A stretch of DNA of 64,000 nucleotides from Bacteroidota bacterium (GTDB lineage Bacteria > Bacteroidota > Bacteroidia > Bacteroidales > Lentimicrobiaceae), in the NCBI GenBank assembly GCA_023417935.1, contig JAEZDY010000024.1:1-64000 (forward strand), given 5' to 3'. This document shows positions 52,039 to 62,498 of this stretch, piece by piece. The notes below the pieces were generated by a model, which saw nothing but the letters and a program-made list of their open reading frames with translations, searched no databases and had not been told where the DNA came from. The translations under genes and the position numbers were made by a program. Position 1 is the stretch's first letter. Every line of letters starts with the position of its first letter.

Positions 52039-52593
52039 TTAAATTGGATTTGGGTTTTCTTTTACCCTTAAAAGCTGGACATCACAGGTGATTTTTACAT
52101 CATCACCAACCAGCCATCCACCAGTTTCCAGAGCAGCATTCCAGTTTAGTCCCCAATCTTTACGGTTTATAGTTCCTTCAATGCTGAATCCGGCTTTTTG
52201 TGCACCCCATGGATCGGTCATTGCTCCACCATACTCAACCTCAAGTTCAATAGGCTTAGTTATGCCTCTGATTGTCAGATTACCCTTGAGTTTATATACA
52301 TCCCCCGTTTCTCTTTCCACTGCAGTAGAGCGAAAAGTAATTGCACCATGACTTTCGGCATCGAAGAAATCAGCACTTCTTAAATGGCTATCCCTGTCAT
52401 CATTGTTGGTGTCGATGGAATTAGGATCAATTCTGAACTCTACTTGTGCAGTTGTAAAATCATTACCAAGTGTTGTTGCATCAAGTTCGTATTTTCTGAA
52501 CCTTCCCTTAACGTTGGTTATCATTAAGTGCCTGACTTTAAACTCAATTAAAGAGTGTGCCTGATCAATTTCCCATCTGATTCTGTCTTCCAT
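52039..52593 (-). CDS. YceI family lipid-binding-fold protein
   Basis: 184 residues. The start RWEIDQAHSLIEFKVRHLMITNVKGRF and later FDAESHGAITFRS and LTIRGITKPIELEVEY segments are the YceI signature. The fold is a lipocalin-like barrel that binds isoprenoids. No signal peptide is visible, so it is probably cytoplasmic, as in many Bacteroidota versions. Confidence 0.9.
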   Translation of the reverse strand: MEDRIRWEIDQAHSLIEFKVRHLMITNVKGRFRKYELDATTLGNDFTTAQVEFRIDPNSIDTNNDDRDSHLRSADFFDAESHGAITFRSTAVERETGDVYKLKGNLTIRGITKPIELEVEYGGAMTDPWGAQKAGFSIEGTINRKDWGLNWNAALETGGWLVGDDVKITCDVQLLRVKENPNPI

Positions 52594-52738
52594 GTCGTAT
52601 TTTATTTAATGTTTATAGATCAACAATCCATCACACTTTTTGTAGTAACACGGTGATACTATTGGTGAAATATTTGTTATTTGCATATTTTAAACTTTAA
52701 AACAATTCTATTGTTAATTGTCACTATTTCAATCTGTT

Positions 52739-53533
52739 ATGATCAAACTCATTATTACTGACCTCGATGGAACCCTGCTTAACGATGAAAAGAATCTGCC
52801 TGTAGATTTTTGGCAAATTGAGAAAGAACTAAAGCAAATGGGAATTACCTGGGTTATTGCAAGTGGCCGGCAATACTTTACATTGGCTGATCAGTTTAAA
52901 CCTATAATTGATGATGTTTATCTATTGGCTGAAAATGGTGCTATAGTTTTGAGGGGTACTCAACAAATACATTGCAATCCTCTTGATAAAGAAATTGCCA
53001 ATACCCTGATTAAAAGGGGGAGGGAAGTTGCAGGTGCCTGGCCAATATTGTGCGGAAGGGAATCAGCGTATGTTGAAGATAATCATGGTCCTTTACTTGA
53101 TGAAGCGAATAAATACTATAAAAGATTAAAAATAGTGGATGATCTAATGAAAGTAGATGATCTAGTATTGAAATTTACGATGTGTGACTTTGAAGGCTCA
53201 CAGGAAAACAGTTACCAATATTTTGAAGATCTCCAGCATATTTGTAAAGTTGCAGTTGCCGGGAAGATATGGTTGGATATGACCAACCTGACCACCTCAA
53301 AAGGTACCGCCTTAACTAAGATAATGGAACATAGTGGTATTTCACCCGAAGAAGTGATGGCTTTTGGTGATTATATGAATGATATGGATATGATTGAGGT
53401 TGCACATCATAGTTTTGCAATGAAGAATTCACATCCCGACATCATTGAAGCCGCCCGGTTTATTACTACTCATGATAACAATAATGACGGGGTTACACAT
53501 GAGTTACGGAAATATTTTAACCTTTCCTTATGA
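52739..53533 (+). CDS. Cof-type HAD-IIB phosphatase
   Basis: 264 residues from ATG 52739. HAD motif I DLDGTLL, motif II ASGRQYF, motif III lysine (TSKGTALTKI) and motif IV FGDYMNDMDMI are present, with a C2B-type cap. It dephosphorylates small sugar phosphates or cofactors in the cytosol; the substrate is not predictable. Confidence 0.9.
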   Translation: MIKLIITDLDGTLLNDEKNLPVDFWQIEKELKQMGITWVIASGRQYFTLADQFKPIIDDVYLLAENGAIVLRGTQQIHCNPLDKEIANTLIKRGREVAGAWPILCGRESAYVEDNHGPLLDEANKYYKRLKIVDDLMKVDDLVLKFTMCDFEGSQENSYQYFEDLQHICKVAVAGKIWLDMTNLTTSKGTALTKIMEHSGISPEEVMAFGDYMNDMDMIEVAHHSFAMKNSHPDIIEAARFITTHDNNNDGVTHELRKYFNLSL

Positions 53534-53595
53534 GGAATGTATTGTTAAGTAACGGGTTTGCATTGCATTTAAAGACCTAATTTTGGTACACAAGA

Positions 53596-54783
53596 TTAAT
53601 TAGTTCCCAATGCTTTCAAAGTAAGATACGCCATTAAACCTGCCCCTGTTTCCAGGCTACTTTCGTCAATATCAAATTTAGATGTATGTAGATTATGGGT
53701 TATTCCACGTTTTTCGTTCGCTGTACCTAGTCTGTAGAAGCAAGAGGGAACCAATTGCGAGAAGTAAGCAAAGTCTTCAGCAGTCATTCGCATCTCCAGA
53801 TCTTCTACATTCTCAGGGCCCAGGTATTCTATAGCAGCCTGACGGGCATTTTGTGTTACAGTATCATCATTAACTAAGAAGGGATACCCTCTGTCAATAA
53901 ACACATCGCAGGTTCCACCCATGCTTTCAGCAATCCCTGTTGCCATTCGGGTAATACGGATATGGGCATCAGCACGCCATTTCTCATCAAATGTGCGGAG
54001 GGTTCCCGCGAGTTTGACTTCATCAGGAATGATGTTAGTGCGACCTTCAGCAATAAATCGTCCAAACGACAGTACAGCCGGAATTGCGGGTGGTGCATTC
54101 CTACTAATGATTTGTTGAAGCGACACCAGAATGTTTGCTGCAATCAGCACCGGATCTACATTTAAGTCAGGTGTTGCAGCATGTCCTCCCCTGCCCTTAA
54201 CAGTCAAATAGACCTCATCGGTTGAAGCCATGTATTTGCCTGCCTTAAAGCCAACCTTGCCTGCTTCGAGTGTGGGCAGTACATGTTGGCCCAACATAAT
54301 ATCAGGAGCCGGATTTTTAAGCACTCCTTCCTTTATCATCATAGATGCTCCTCCCGGAAATTTTTCCTCCGAAGGTTGAAAGATGAGTTTAACTGTTCCT
54401 TCAAACTTATCTTTCATTTGCTGCAGAATATTAGCAGCTCCAAGCAGGCAGGCCATATGAGCATCATGGCCGCATGCATGCATTACACCAGGCACTGTTG
54501 AGCAATATTCATTACCTGTAGCTTCAGTAATAGGTAAAGCGTCCATATCAGCCCGTAAAGCAACAGTTCGACTTCCAGGGTTTGCGCCTTCAATAAGGGC
54601 TGTAATTCCATGAATAGCTATGCCCCGGGTGTGACTTATATTGTACTCCTGAAGCTTTGAAGCTATATAAGCAGACGTTTTCTCCTCTTCCATTGAGAGC
54701 TCAGGATTGCGGTGTAAATGCCGCCTGATTTCTATCATTTCTGGAGCAAGCTTTGCTGCCAGTTCTTTAACATTATTTTTCAT
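53596..54783 (-). CDS. M20 family amidohydrolase
   Basis: 395 residues. Zinc ligands are visible in HACGHDAHMA and in the EEKFPGGA segment, and a dimerisation domain lies at about 185-295. It resembles hippurate hydrolase / N-acetyldiaminopimelate deacetylase type enzymes that cleave N-acyl amino acids. It ends the same-strand run behind the MsbA-like exporter, with 12 bp between the genes, so they may be co-transcribed. Confidence 0.9.
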   Translation of the reverse strand: MKNNVKELAAKLAPEMIEIRRHLHRNPELSMEEEKTSAYIASKLQEYNISHTRGIAIHGITALIEGANPGSRTVALRADMDALPITEATGNEYCSTVPGVMHACGHDAHMACLLGAANILQQMKDKFEGTVKLIFQPSEEKFPGGASMMIKEGVLKNPAPDIMLGQHVLPTLEAGKVGFKAGKYMASTDEVYLTVKGRGGHAATPDLNVDPVLIAANILVSLQQIISRNAPPAIPAVLSFGRFIAEGRTNIIPDEVKLAGTLRTFDEKWRADAHIRITRMATGIAESMGGTCDVFIDRGYPFLVNDDTVTQNARQAAIEYLGPENVEDLEMRMTAEDFAYFSQLVPSCFYRLGTANEKRGITHNLHTSKFDIDESSLETGAGLMAYLTLKALGTN

Positions 54784-54795
54784 GCGCCAGGAATT

Positions 54796-56619
54796 TTATT
54801 CAAAAGTTTGCAAGTCATGCAGGCGTTTATAAACACCTTTTTCCTCCAGTAACTTACTATGAGTACCTCTTTCAACAATCCGCCCTTGTTGCATTACAAT
54901 AATCTCATCAGCAAACTGTACAGTTGACAGGCGGTGGGCAATGACTATAGAGGTGCGGTCCTTCATAAGATTCACAATAGCTTCCTGTACCAGTCGTTCT
55001 GATTCAGTATCAAGTGCTGAGGTTGCTTCATCGAGTATGAGTATTGGGGGGTTTTTCAGGACTGCCCTTGCAATACTAAGCCTCTGACGCTGACCGCCTG
55101 ACATTTTAATACCCCTGTCACCAATATTAGTTTGGTAATTTTCGGGCATCTGCATTATAAAATCATGAGCATTGGCAACCTTAGCTGCTTCAATAACAGC
55201 TTCAAGGCTTACATTGCTCATTCCAAAAGCAATGTTATCCAAAACAGTTCCATTAAATAAGATGGTTTCCTGAGACACAATGCCCATTAAACCCCGAAGA
55301 TCGTCAATTACCAGGTCGTGTATAGGAATTCCATCAATGAGGATTTCACCTTTTGTCACATCGTAAAAGCGCGGTAACAAATCAACCAAAGTTGATTTAC
55401 CACTTCCTGAAGCACCAACCAGGGCAACTGCCTTTCCTTTTTCCACAGCTAAATTGATGTCTTTTAACACTTCATCCTGCTGGTACTTGAAGCTTACATT
55501 GCGGTATTCAATTTTGTCAGAGAATTCCTGAATACGTCTTGCATTTTCTTTTTGAGTAATAACTTCTTCAGCTTTGAGAATCTGCTCTATGCGTTCAACA
55601 GATGCAGCTCCTTTCTGAACATTATATGAAGCAGTGCTAAGTGCTTTAATCGGGTTAATAATTTGTGAGAAGATGGCGATATAAGAAATAAATATTGCAG
55701 CATCCATAGATGAATCAAGGGATAGAATTAAGCGGCCACCATACCATATGACGAACACTGAAACAGCAATACCCATAAATTCACTAAGCGGTGAGGCCAG
55801 GTCACGTTTCCTGTATAGCTTCACCATTAATCGATTATACTTGTAGTTGGTCTCTTTAAAATTTTGATCAGCCCATTCAATTGCATTAAAGGCTTTAATG
55901 ATCCGTAATCCGCCAAGGGTTTCTTCAATGATGGAGAGGAGTTCTCCCATTTTACTTTGCCCCTTTGCAGATGTGCGTTTTAAACTTCTGCCTATTTGTC
56001 CAATTAATAAACCACTAACCGGTAGTAATACCAGCACCATTAACGTGAGTTCATAATTCATTATAAAAAGGGCAACCAGATAAGAGATGATAGTAATTGG
56101 GTCACGAAACATCATCTCCAAAGAACTCATAATTGACCATTCCACCTCCTGAACATCAGTGGTCATACGGCTCATGATATCACCCTTGCGTTTCTCACTA
56201 TAGTATGACAGAGGAAGTATAAGCACTTGCTTGTACATAGCATTGCGAATATCGCGCACAACACCATTCCTTACTTCTGCAATAAAATACATTGCAAGAT
56301 ATCTGAAGAAATTTTTCAGAAAGAAAACAACCACAATTATCCCACACACGTATGCAAGAGTAGTTAGTTCACCATACTTTTCTATCATTTGGCTGATCAG
56401 ATAATAGAAATTTAGTTTCAGTGACTCAAAACTCATCTCGAGCGGAGGGGCTGAAGTTACGGTTGCTTCAAGCTTGAACAGAATATTCAACACAGGGATG
56501 ATAGCCGCAAACGATACAAGAGAAAAGAGTACGCCGATAATGTTGAAGATCACATTGAGTGAAGCAAAACCCCAATAGGGAATTGCATACCTTAGAACTT
56601 TAAAAAGATTTTTCAACAT
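54796..56619 (-). CDS. MsbA-like ABC exporter (fused permease-ATPase)
   Basis: 607 residues. Six helices in the first 330 residues form the exporter membrane domain. The ATPase part has Walker A GASGSGKST, signature MSGGQRQRLSIARA, Walker B ILILDEATSALD and the H-loop IAHRLST. It probably flips lipid A or another lipid or glycan across the inner membrane. The substrate is inferred from similarity to MsbA. It is transcribed away from rbfA. Confidence 0.9.
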   Translation of the reverse strand: MLKNLFKVLRYAIPYWGFASLNVIFNIIGVLFSLVSFAAIIPVLNILFKLEATVTSAPPLEMSFESLKLNFYYLISQMIEKYGELTTLAYVCGIIVVVFFLKNFFRYLAMYFIAEVRNGVVRDIRNAMYKQVLILPLSYYSEKRKGDIMSRMTTDVQEVEWSIMSSLEMMFRDPITIISYLVALFIMNYELTLMVLVLLPVSGLLIGQIGRSLKRTSAKGQSKMGELLSIIEETLGGLRIIKAFNAIEWADQNFKETNYKYNRLMVKLYRKRDLASPLSEFMGIAVSVFVIWYGGRLILSLDSSMDAAIFISYIAIFSQIINPIKALSTASYNVQKGAASVERIEQILKAEEVITQKENARRIQEFSDKIEYRNVSFKYQQDEVLKDINLAVEKGKAVALVGASGSGKSTLVDLLPRFYDVTKGEILIDGIPIHDLVIDDLRGLMGIVSQETILFNGTVLDNIAFGMSNVSLEAVIEAAKVANAHDFIMQMPENYQTNIGDRGIKMSGGQRQRLSIARAVLKNPPILILDEATSALDTESERLVQEAIVNLMKDRTSIVIAHRLSTVQFADEIIVMQQGRIVERGTHSKLLEEKGVYKRLHDLQTFE

Positions 56620-56734
56620 TATTTTAGTGTTATTAGCACACCCTCATGAATCAACAAAGATAATGTGAATGCCTGAAATCGGAAAAGAAAATTAAGTACA
56701 TGGTATACAACTGGAAATAACGGTGTAAATTGTT

Positions 56735-56742
56735 TATTTTTG
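56735..56742 (+). promoter_or_regulatory. -7 promoter box immediately before rbfA
   Basis: TATTTTTG matches TAnnTTTG and ends 4 nt before the rbfA ATG at 56747. If used, the transcript would be leaderless or nearly so. Confidence 0.4.
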
Positions 56743-56746
56743 CGTA

Positions 56747-57085
56747 ATGGAATCAAAACGTCAACAAAAGATATCCCGCCTGCTGCAAAAAGACCTCGGA
56801 GAAATCTTAAGGATATTTGGTAGTGAGCAGCTACGCGGTTACATGATAACTGTAACAAAGGTTAACATATCACCTGATATGTCACTTGCAAGGGTTTACC
56901 TGAGCTTATTCGGCCCAACTGACAAAGCTGAAGCTTTTAAATCAATAAATCAGCATAAAAAGGAAATACGACATCAGCTTGGTGTTCGTGTAAAAGGTCA
57001 ATTACGAATTATTCCCGAGCTCGATTTTTATATTGACGATTCACTGGACTATATTGAGAATATTGACAAGTTACTGAATATTTAA
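56747..57085 (+). CDS. rbfA: ribosome-binding factor A
   Basis: 112 residues with the KH-like RbfA fold: a basic N-terminal helix (KRQQKISRLLQKDLGEIL), the VTKVNISPDMSLARVYLS strand and the ELDFYIDDSLDYIENIDKLL end. It assists late 30S subunit maturation. It is followed after 3 nt by a LolC/E-like permease gene, a pairing common in Bacteroidota. Confidence 0.92.
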   Translation: MESKRQQKISRLLQKDLGEILRIFGSEQLRGYMITVTKVNISPDMSLARVYLSLFGPTDKAEAFKSINQHKKEIRHQLGVRVKGQLRIIPELDFYIDDSLDYIENIDKLLNI

Positions 57086-57088
57086 AAG

Positions 57089-58327
57089 TTGAATTTACCC
57101 TTTTACATAGCCTGGCGTTATCTGAAATCTAAGAAGTCACATAACGTGATTAATATTATTTCAGGGATCTCTATCGCCGGTATAACAATTGGCACTATGG
57201 CGCTTATTGTTGTATTGTCGGTGTTCAATGGATTTGAAGGATTGGTAATTTCACTCTTTAACACATTTGACCCTCCGGTTAAAGTCACCCCTGCACAAGG
57301 CAAGACGTTTGACTCAACAACCTTTCCCTGGGAAAAGATCAGGAGTATTGAGGGCGTCATGGAAGCCACCGGTGTTGTAGAAGAAAAAGCACTATTGAAA
57401 TATGGAAGCAACCAATTCCTTGCAACTATAAAAGGGGTCGACGATAATTACATTACCTGGACAGGTCTTGATAGCATGATGATTGATGGAAGCCTGATGC
57501 TAAAGTTTAATGACCAGCCTCTCGCCATTCCTGGACAGGGCGTGGCTTACTATCTGGGTGTAAACCTAAATAGCTACGATGCAATGATTGAAGTTTTTGC
57601 TCCAAGCAGGACAAGAGCCGGGTACCTTAATCCCGAATCAGCTTTTAACCGAATTGATATCAGGCCAGCGGGAGTGTTCTCTGTGCAACAGGACTTTGAT
57701 ACAAAGTACATGATAGTACCCTTAAGTTTTGCGCGTGAGCTCTTTGAATACAAAAATGAACTTACATCAGTGGAGATAGCTATTGACAAAAATGCTAACA
57801 TGATAACTGTGCAGCAAAAACTCAAGGAAATACTTGATAGTAACTATGTTGTAAAAAATCGATTTGAACAACAGGAGGTGCTTTATAAAGTGATGAAATC
57901 AGAAAAGTGGGCTATTTTTTTTATCCTTTCTTTCATACTTTTCGTGGCTACTTTTAATATGATTGGGTCGCTTTCAATGCTAATACTTGACAAACGAAAA
58001 GACATCCAGATACTATTCGCACTTGGTGCAGATAATAAGTTGGTTAGGAAGATCTTTATGACCGAAGGAATCCTCGTTACACTGACCGGAGCTGTTGCAG
58101 GAATTTTACTAGGTACACTTATTCTTATTTTGCAGCAAAAATTCGGACTTGTTAAGATTGGTGCTGAGGGTGGTTCTTTCCTTATATCCGCATACCCTGT
58201 TGACATGCATTTGAATGACTATCTATCAGTGTTTTTAGTAGTTTCAGGAATAGGTGTACTTGCCACGCTGATACCCGTTGCAGGGATAAAAAAAATAGGG
58301 AATCAGCAGCCTGAAAGAGATACTTAA
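57089..58327 (+). CDS. LolC/LolE-like ABC permease
   Basis: 412 residues; start codon TTG at 57089, 3 nt after the rbfA stop. The N-terminal FYIAWRYLKSKKSHNVINIISGISIAGITIGTMALIVVLSVFNGFEG is the LolC/E signature, followed by a periplasmic domain and three C-terminal helices with the LDKRKDIQILFALGA loop. It is the membrane part of a lipoprotein-releasing transporter. The ATPase is encoded elsewhere. Confidence 0.88.
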   Translation: MNLPFYIAWRYLKSKKSHNVINIISGISIAGITIGTMALIVVLSVFNGFEGLVISLFNTFDPPVKVTPAQGKTFDSTTFPWEKIRSIEGVMEATGVVEEKALLKYGSNQFLATIKGVDDNYITWTGLDSMMIDGSLMLKFNDQPLAIPGQGVAYYLGVNLNSYDAMIEVFAPSRTRAGYLNPESAFNRIDIRPAGVFSVQQDFDTKYMIVPLSFARELFEYKNELTSVEIAIDKNANMITVQQKLKEILDSNYVVKNRFEQQEVLYKVMKSEKWAIFFILSFILFVATFNMIGSLSMLILDKRKDIQILFALGADNKLVRKIFMTEGILVTLTGAVAGILLGTLILILQQKFGLVKIGAEGGSFLISAYPVDMHLNDYLSVFLVVSGIGVLATLIPVAGIKKIGNQQPERDT

Positions 58328-58378
58328 AGAACCATATCTTCCATAAGAGTCGACATTGTATATTTTATTTTTTGTAGC

Positions 58379-58410
58379 TTGACTCATAAGGTTATTATTT
58401 GTTATTTTTG
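58379..58410 (+). promoter_or_regulatory. promoter-like element before C25 peptidase gene
   Basis: TTGA at 58379-58382, a 20-bp spacer and TATTTTTG at 58403-58410. The spacing fits the Bacteroidota -33/-7 pattern; ATG follows at 58447. Confidence 0.5.
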
Positions 58411-58446
58411 TAACAAGTCAGGATTCTTCTATAAAAAATCATCATT

Positions 58447-61400
58447 ATGAAATCATCACTACGCTCATGTGCTGCCTACAGTACGACAGTGCTATTTTTC
58501 ATTATTTGTTTTATTTTCTCTGCCAAAGGGCAAGTAACATTAAACAATTCATCCACTTCCTTTATTATTGAGGAATCTTCATTTAATGGATTAACTATTC
58601 AGAATATTTTTTCATCCTTCCAGACACAAAATATAGAAACTGAGGAGGGCTCTTTCACAGAAATGAGTGCCGAAAAATATTCTTACACACAGCAGCCCGG
58701 CTTCCCTAAATTGCCGGTGATGCGTAAATTGATTTCAATTCCTATAGGAGCAACTGTACACGTTAACATGGTTGCATCAGAGATAAGAGAATTCAAACTT
58801 AGTGACCTTGGTATAACCAATCAACTCATACCTGCACAGCCACCGGTTGCAAAAAGCAGTAAATCAAAACCTAAATTTGTTATAAACCGTGAAGCTTACA
58901 ATCAAAACAACTTCATTGGCGATGAGCCTGCCAATGTTGAGATTATTGGGTTGTTGAGAGATAAAAGATTGGCAAGAATTGATCTGGCTCCTGTTCAATA
59001 CAATCCTGTAACCGGCATCATAAGGGTTTATATTAACATGGAGGTTGAGGTGAAATTTATTGGTGGTAATTATGAGGCCACCCGTGAGTTAGCCCGGAAG
59101 ACAAAATCACATTATTTCAACCTCGACCAGATGTTTGCTAATAAGTTGCCTATAGATGGGAGCAGGGAAAACATTGTACAATATCCGGTAACAATGGTCA
59201 TAGTCTCTGATCCTATGTTTGAGTCAGCACTACAACCACTGATAGAGTGGAAAACAAAAAAAGGATTCAAAGTAATTGAGGCATATACTAATAACCCTAA
59301 TGTAGGAACAACCACTACGAGTATCAAAAACTACCTTCAAAACCTATATACATCCGGAACACCAACTAATCCATCTCCTTCTTTTGTATTGTTTGTGGGT
59401 GATGTTGCACAAATCCCTGCGCTTAATACCGGCCAGCATGTAACTGATTTGTACTACTGTGAATATACAAATGACTATTTGCCTGAAATGTATTATGGGC
59501 GATTCTCGGCCAATAACGTTGATCAGTTACAACCACAGATTGATAAGACACTCATGTATGAGCAGTATCTATTCCCGAATCCTGCATTCCTGGGCGAATG
59601 CGTTATGATAGCAGGCGTTGATGCAACGTGGGCTCCGGTACATGCAAACGGCCAAATAAACTATGGCACTACTTATTATTTTAATCCTGATCATGGATTC
59701 CTGAGCCATACATATCTTTATCCTGCCTCAGGAAGCGCGTCAGCACAAATAATTCAAAACGTAAGTGATGGTGTGGGCTTTGCTAATTACACTGCGCATG
59801 GGAGTTCAAACGGATGGGCTGATCCTTCATTCCAGATTGGTGATATTGCAGGGCTGCAGAATAATGGTGAATACCCCTTGATGATAGGAAACTGCTGCCA
59901 AACTAGTATGTATGGCATCAATTGCTTTGCTGAAGAATTGCTCAGAGCACCAAATAAAGGAGCTATTGGCTACATAGGTGGTTCAAATAATACCTATTGG
60001 GATGAAGATTTCTATTTTGGTGTTGGTGTGGGACAGATAGTTGTTAATCCAACTTATGAAGGAACTACCCTGGGTGAATATGACCGTTCATTCCATGATC
60101 ATGGAGAAATATTTGCCGATTGGTATACCACAATGGATCAATTAATTTTTGCCGGTAACCTTGCAGTAATGGAGGGTTCACCGTCAAGAGCTGAGTACTA
60201 CTGGGAAATATACTGCCTGATGGGTGATCCCTCACTTACTGCATTTATGGCGGTTCCCCCTGTAATGACTGTTAGTTATGAGCCATTGATGCTACTTAAT
60301 TCAACTGAATTTACAGTACATGCTGCTCCTTATGCTTATGTGGCAATATCAAAAAATGGTATACTACATGGCGCAGCATTAGCCAATGAAGCTGGTGTGG
60401 CTGTTGTTAGCATTGACCCTATTACAGTTCCGGGAAATGCCGATGTAGTTGTTACGGCTCAAAACATGCAACCTTATATTGGAACCGTTTTGGTTGCTTC
60501 ACCCGATGGTCCTTATATTATGCTTGAATCTCAATCAGTTAATGACCCGGCAGGTAGCTACAACATGCAAGCTGATTATAATGAGGTATTCGGTTTTAGC
60601 ATTGGTCTTAAAAATGTAGGTGGTGAAGAGGCAACTGATCTTATTGTAAGCATTGAAACTTCTTCTCCATACATACAGATAAGGGATAATTCTGAAGAAT
60701 GGGATAACATCCCCTCAGGGGCAACTGTTACCAATCCACTTGCTTTTACAGTCAGTGCCACGAGCCTGATACCTGACCAGGTGATAGCAGATTTTACCTT
60801 AACAATTACTGATAGTACAGAAGTATGGGTTTATGAATTCAGTACAACATTAAATTCACCCGTTCTATCATTAAATGAAATAATAGTGGATGACTCACAA
60901 TCATCAATACCTAATGGCCGTATTGATGCCGGCGAAACAGTAATATATAAAGTTCCGGTTAAAAACATCGGGCATAGTGATGCACACAATACAATGGTGT
61001 ATTTATTCACCGACAGTGATCGGGCAACAATTAGTGAGAAGGCATTTTATATTGGTGACATTATCTGTGGCACTCCTACATATGCTCATTTTGAAGTTGA
61101 AATTGCTGATTCTTTGCCAACCGGTACACTCATTACTTTCTTCTCCAGTTCAAATGCTGAACCATATTCTGCGACCAAAAAGTATGATATGGGTGTTGGA
61201 CTAATTGTGGAGGACTTTGAAACCGGTGATTTCAGTTCATTTAATTGGATCAATGCAAGTTCAAAACCATGGGTTGTAACACAATTTGCACATAATGGCG
61301 GGCTCTTTGGTGCTCGTTCAGGGGCTGTTGGTCCAAATGGATTAACTGAATTGGAAGTTACTATGGATGTTGAACTGAATGGAATTATAACTTTTGCAAG

Positions 61401-62367
61401 AAAAGTATCTTCTGAAAGTGGTGGTGATTTTCTGAAGTTCTATATTGATGGTGTTGAGAAAGGATCATGGTCAGGTGATGTTCCATGGGATTACGTCAAT
61501 ATTCCTGTTAATGCCGGACAACGCACTTTTAAATGGGCATACAAGAAAAACCTGGTAAATACAAGCGGTTTGGATGCTGCCTATATTGATGATATTATAT
61601 TTCCTGCTCAGGTACATGAGGAGCCTCCAACCGCTTTCATATCATATTCATTTGCATATCCTGAGGCCGCTTGTTACGCACAGAATGTTAACCTTTTCGC
61701 CTTTACTATCAACAATGTAGAAACAGTTGAATATCAATGGGAACCTGCTGGAGTATTAAATAATGGTAATATTTATAACCCGGTAGCGAATTTGACTGAA
61801 CCAACAAACTTTACAATTTATTCAAGTTCAGGTACCCTGGTTTATGAAGAATCATTGATGGTTGAGGTTAATGCAATCCCCAATGCTCCGGTAATAACCC
61901 AGCAAGGGGCCTTACTTATTTCAGATGCTGCAGAAGGCAATCAATGGTATAATAGTCTTGGTGCTATTATAGGAGCAACCGGTGCTACCTATGAACCTGT
62001 AACTACTGACTTTTATCATGCTACCGTGCGATCTTCAGAAGGTTGTGAATCGGAGGCTTCAAACGAAATCTATGTGGGTTTCGTGAACACAAATGATAAT
62101 CCGATAGAGTCTACTTTTAATGTGTATCCTAATCCTTTCAAAGATAAGCTATCAATTGAATTCACTTTGACAGCTGAATCAGGAATAAAAATCAGCCTTT
62201 TAAGTCTGTTAGGAAGTGAGATGGCTGTTATTTTTAGTAGTCCTTCCACAAGCGCCGGGAAACATAAATTGGAATTTATTCCAAAAAAACTTGATGGTGG
62301 CGTTTACTTTATTAAATTTGAGGCCGGTGAAACTGTGAAATTGAGAAAGCTTATTCTGCTGAATTGA
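58447..62367 (+). CDS. gingipain-like C25 cysteine peptidase with type IX secretion domain
   Basis: 1306 residues. A signal peptide (cleavage near SAKGQ) is followed by a propeptide-like region (to about 240) and the C25 catalytic domain. That domain holds His451 in TAHGSS and Cys483/484 in GNCCQTS. Ig-like and CARDB-like beta domains (about 620-930) and a jelly-roll domain (about 935-1065) follow. The last 80 residues are a type A T9SS C-terminal domain with NVYPNPF and GVYFIKFE motifs. It should be exported through the type IX system and anchored or released at the surface. A second C25 gene follows 131 bp later. Confidence 0.9.
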   Translation: MKSSLRSCAAYSTTVLFFIICFIFSAKGQVTLNNSSTSFIIEESSFNGLTIQNIFSSFQTQNIETEEGSFTEMSAEKYSYTQQPGFPKLPVMRKLISIPIGATVHVNMVASEIREFKLSDLGITNQLIPAQPPVAKSSKSKPKFVINREAYNQNNFIGDEPANVEIIGLLRDKRLARIDLAPVQYNPVTGIIRVYINMEVEVKFIGGNYEATRELARKTKSHYFNLDQMFANKLPIDGSRENIVQYPVTMVIVSDPMFESALQPLIEWKTKKGFKVIEAYTNNPNVGTTTTSIKNYLQNLYTSGTPTNPSPSFVLFVGDVAQIPALNTGQHVTDLYYCEYTNDYLPEMYYGRFSANNVDQLQPQIDKTLMYEQYLFPNPAFLGECVMIAGVDATWAPVHANGQINYGTTYYFNPDHGFLSHTYLYPASGSASAQIIQNVSDGVGFANYTAHGSSNGWADPSFQIGDIAGLQNNGEYPLMIGNCCQTSMYGINCFAEELLRAPNKGAIGYIGGSNNTYWDEDFYFGVGVGQIVVNPTYEGTTLGEYDRSFHDHGEIFADWYTTMDQLIFAGNLAVMEGSPSRAEYYWEIYCLMGDPSLTAFMAVPPVMTVSYEPLMLLNSTEFTVHAAPYAYVAISKNGILHGAALANEAGVAVVSIDPITVPGNADVVVTAQNMQPYIGTVLVASPDGPYIMLESQSVNDPAGSYNMQADYNEVFGFSIGLKNVGGEEATDLIVSIETSSPYIQIRDNSEEWDNIPSGATVTNPLAFTVSATSLIPDQVIADFTLTITDSTEVWVYEFSTTLNSPVLSLNEIIVDDSQSSIPNGRIDAGETVIYKVPVKNIGHSDAHNTMVYLFTDSDRATISEKAFYIGDIICGTPTYAHFEVEIADSLPTGTLITFFSSSNAEPYSATKKYDMGVGLIVEDFETGDFSSFNWINASSKPWVVTQFAHNGGLFGARSGAVGPNGLTELEVTMDVELNGIITFARKVSSESGGDFLKFYIDGVEKGSWSGDVPWDYVNIPVNAGQRTFKWAYKKNLVNTSGLDAAYIDDIIFPAQVHEEPPTAFISYSFAYPEAACYAQNVNLFAFTINNVETVEYQWEPAGVLNNGNIYNPVANLTEPTNFTIYSSSGTLVYEESLMVEVNAIPNAPVITQQGALLISDAAEGNQWYNSLGAIIGATGATYEPVTTDFYHATVRSSEGCESEASNEIYVGFVNTNDNPIESTFNVYPNPFKDKLSIEFTLTAESGIKISLLSLLGSEMAVIFSSPSTSAGKHKLEFIPKKLDGGVYFIKFEAGETVKLRKLILLN

Positions 62368-62498
62368 GCATAATACGGTGTAAGCATTTGACTCCGAAAC
62401 TTTTAGGATAGCCATTTTTTCATTTGTGTTAATGCAAACCTGCAAGTTTAACGCTCTTTGTGCCCCTTTTTGATTTTGATAACAATAAACACACAACG

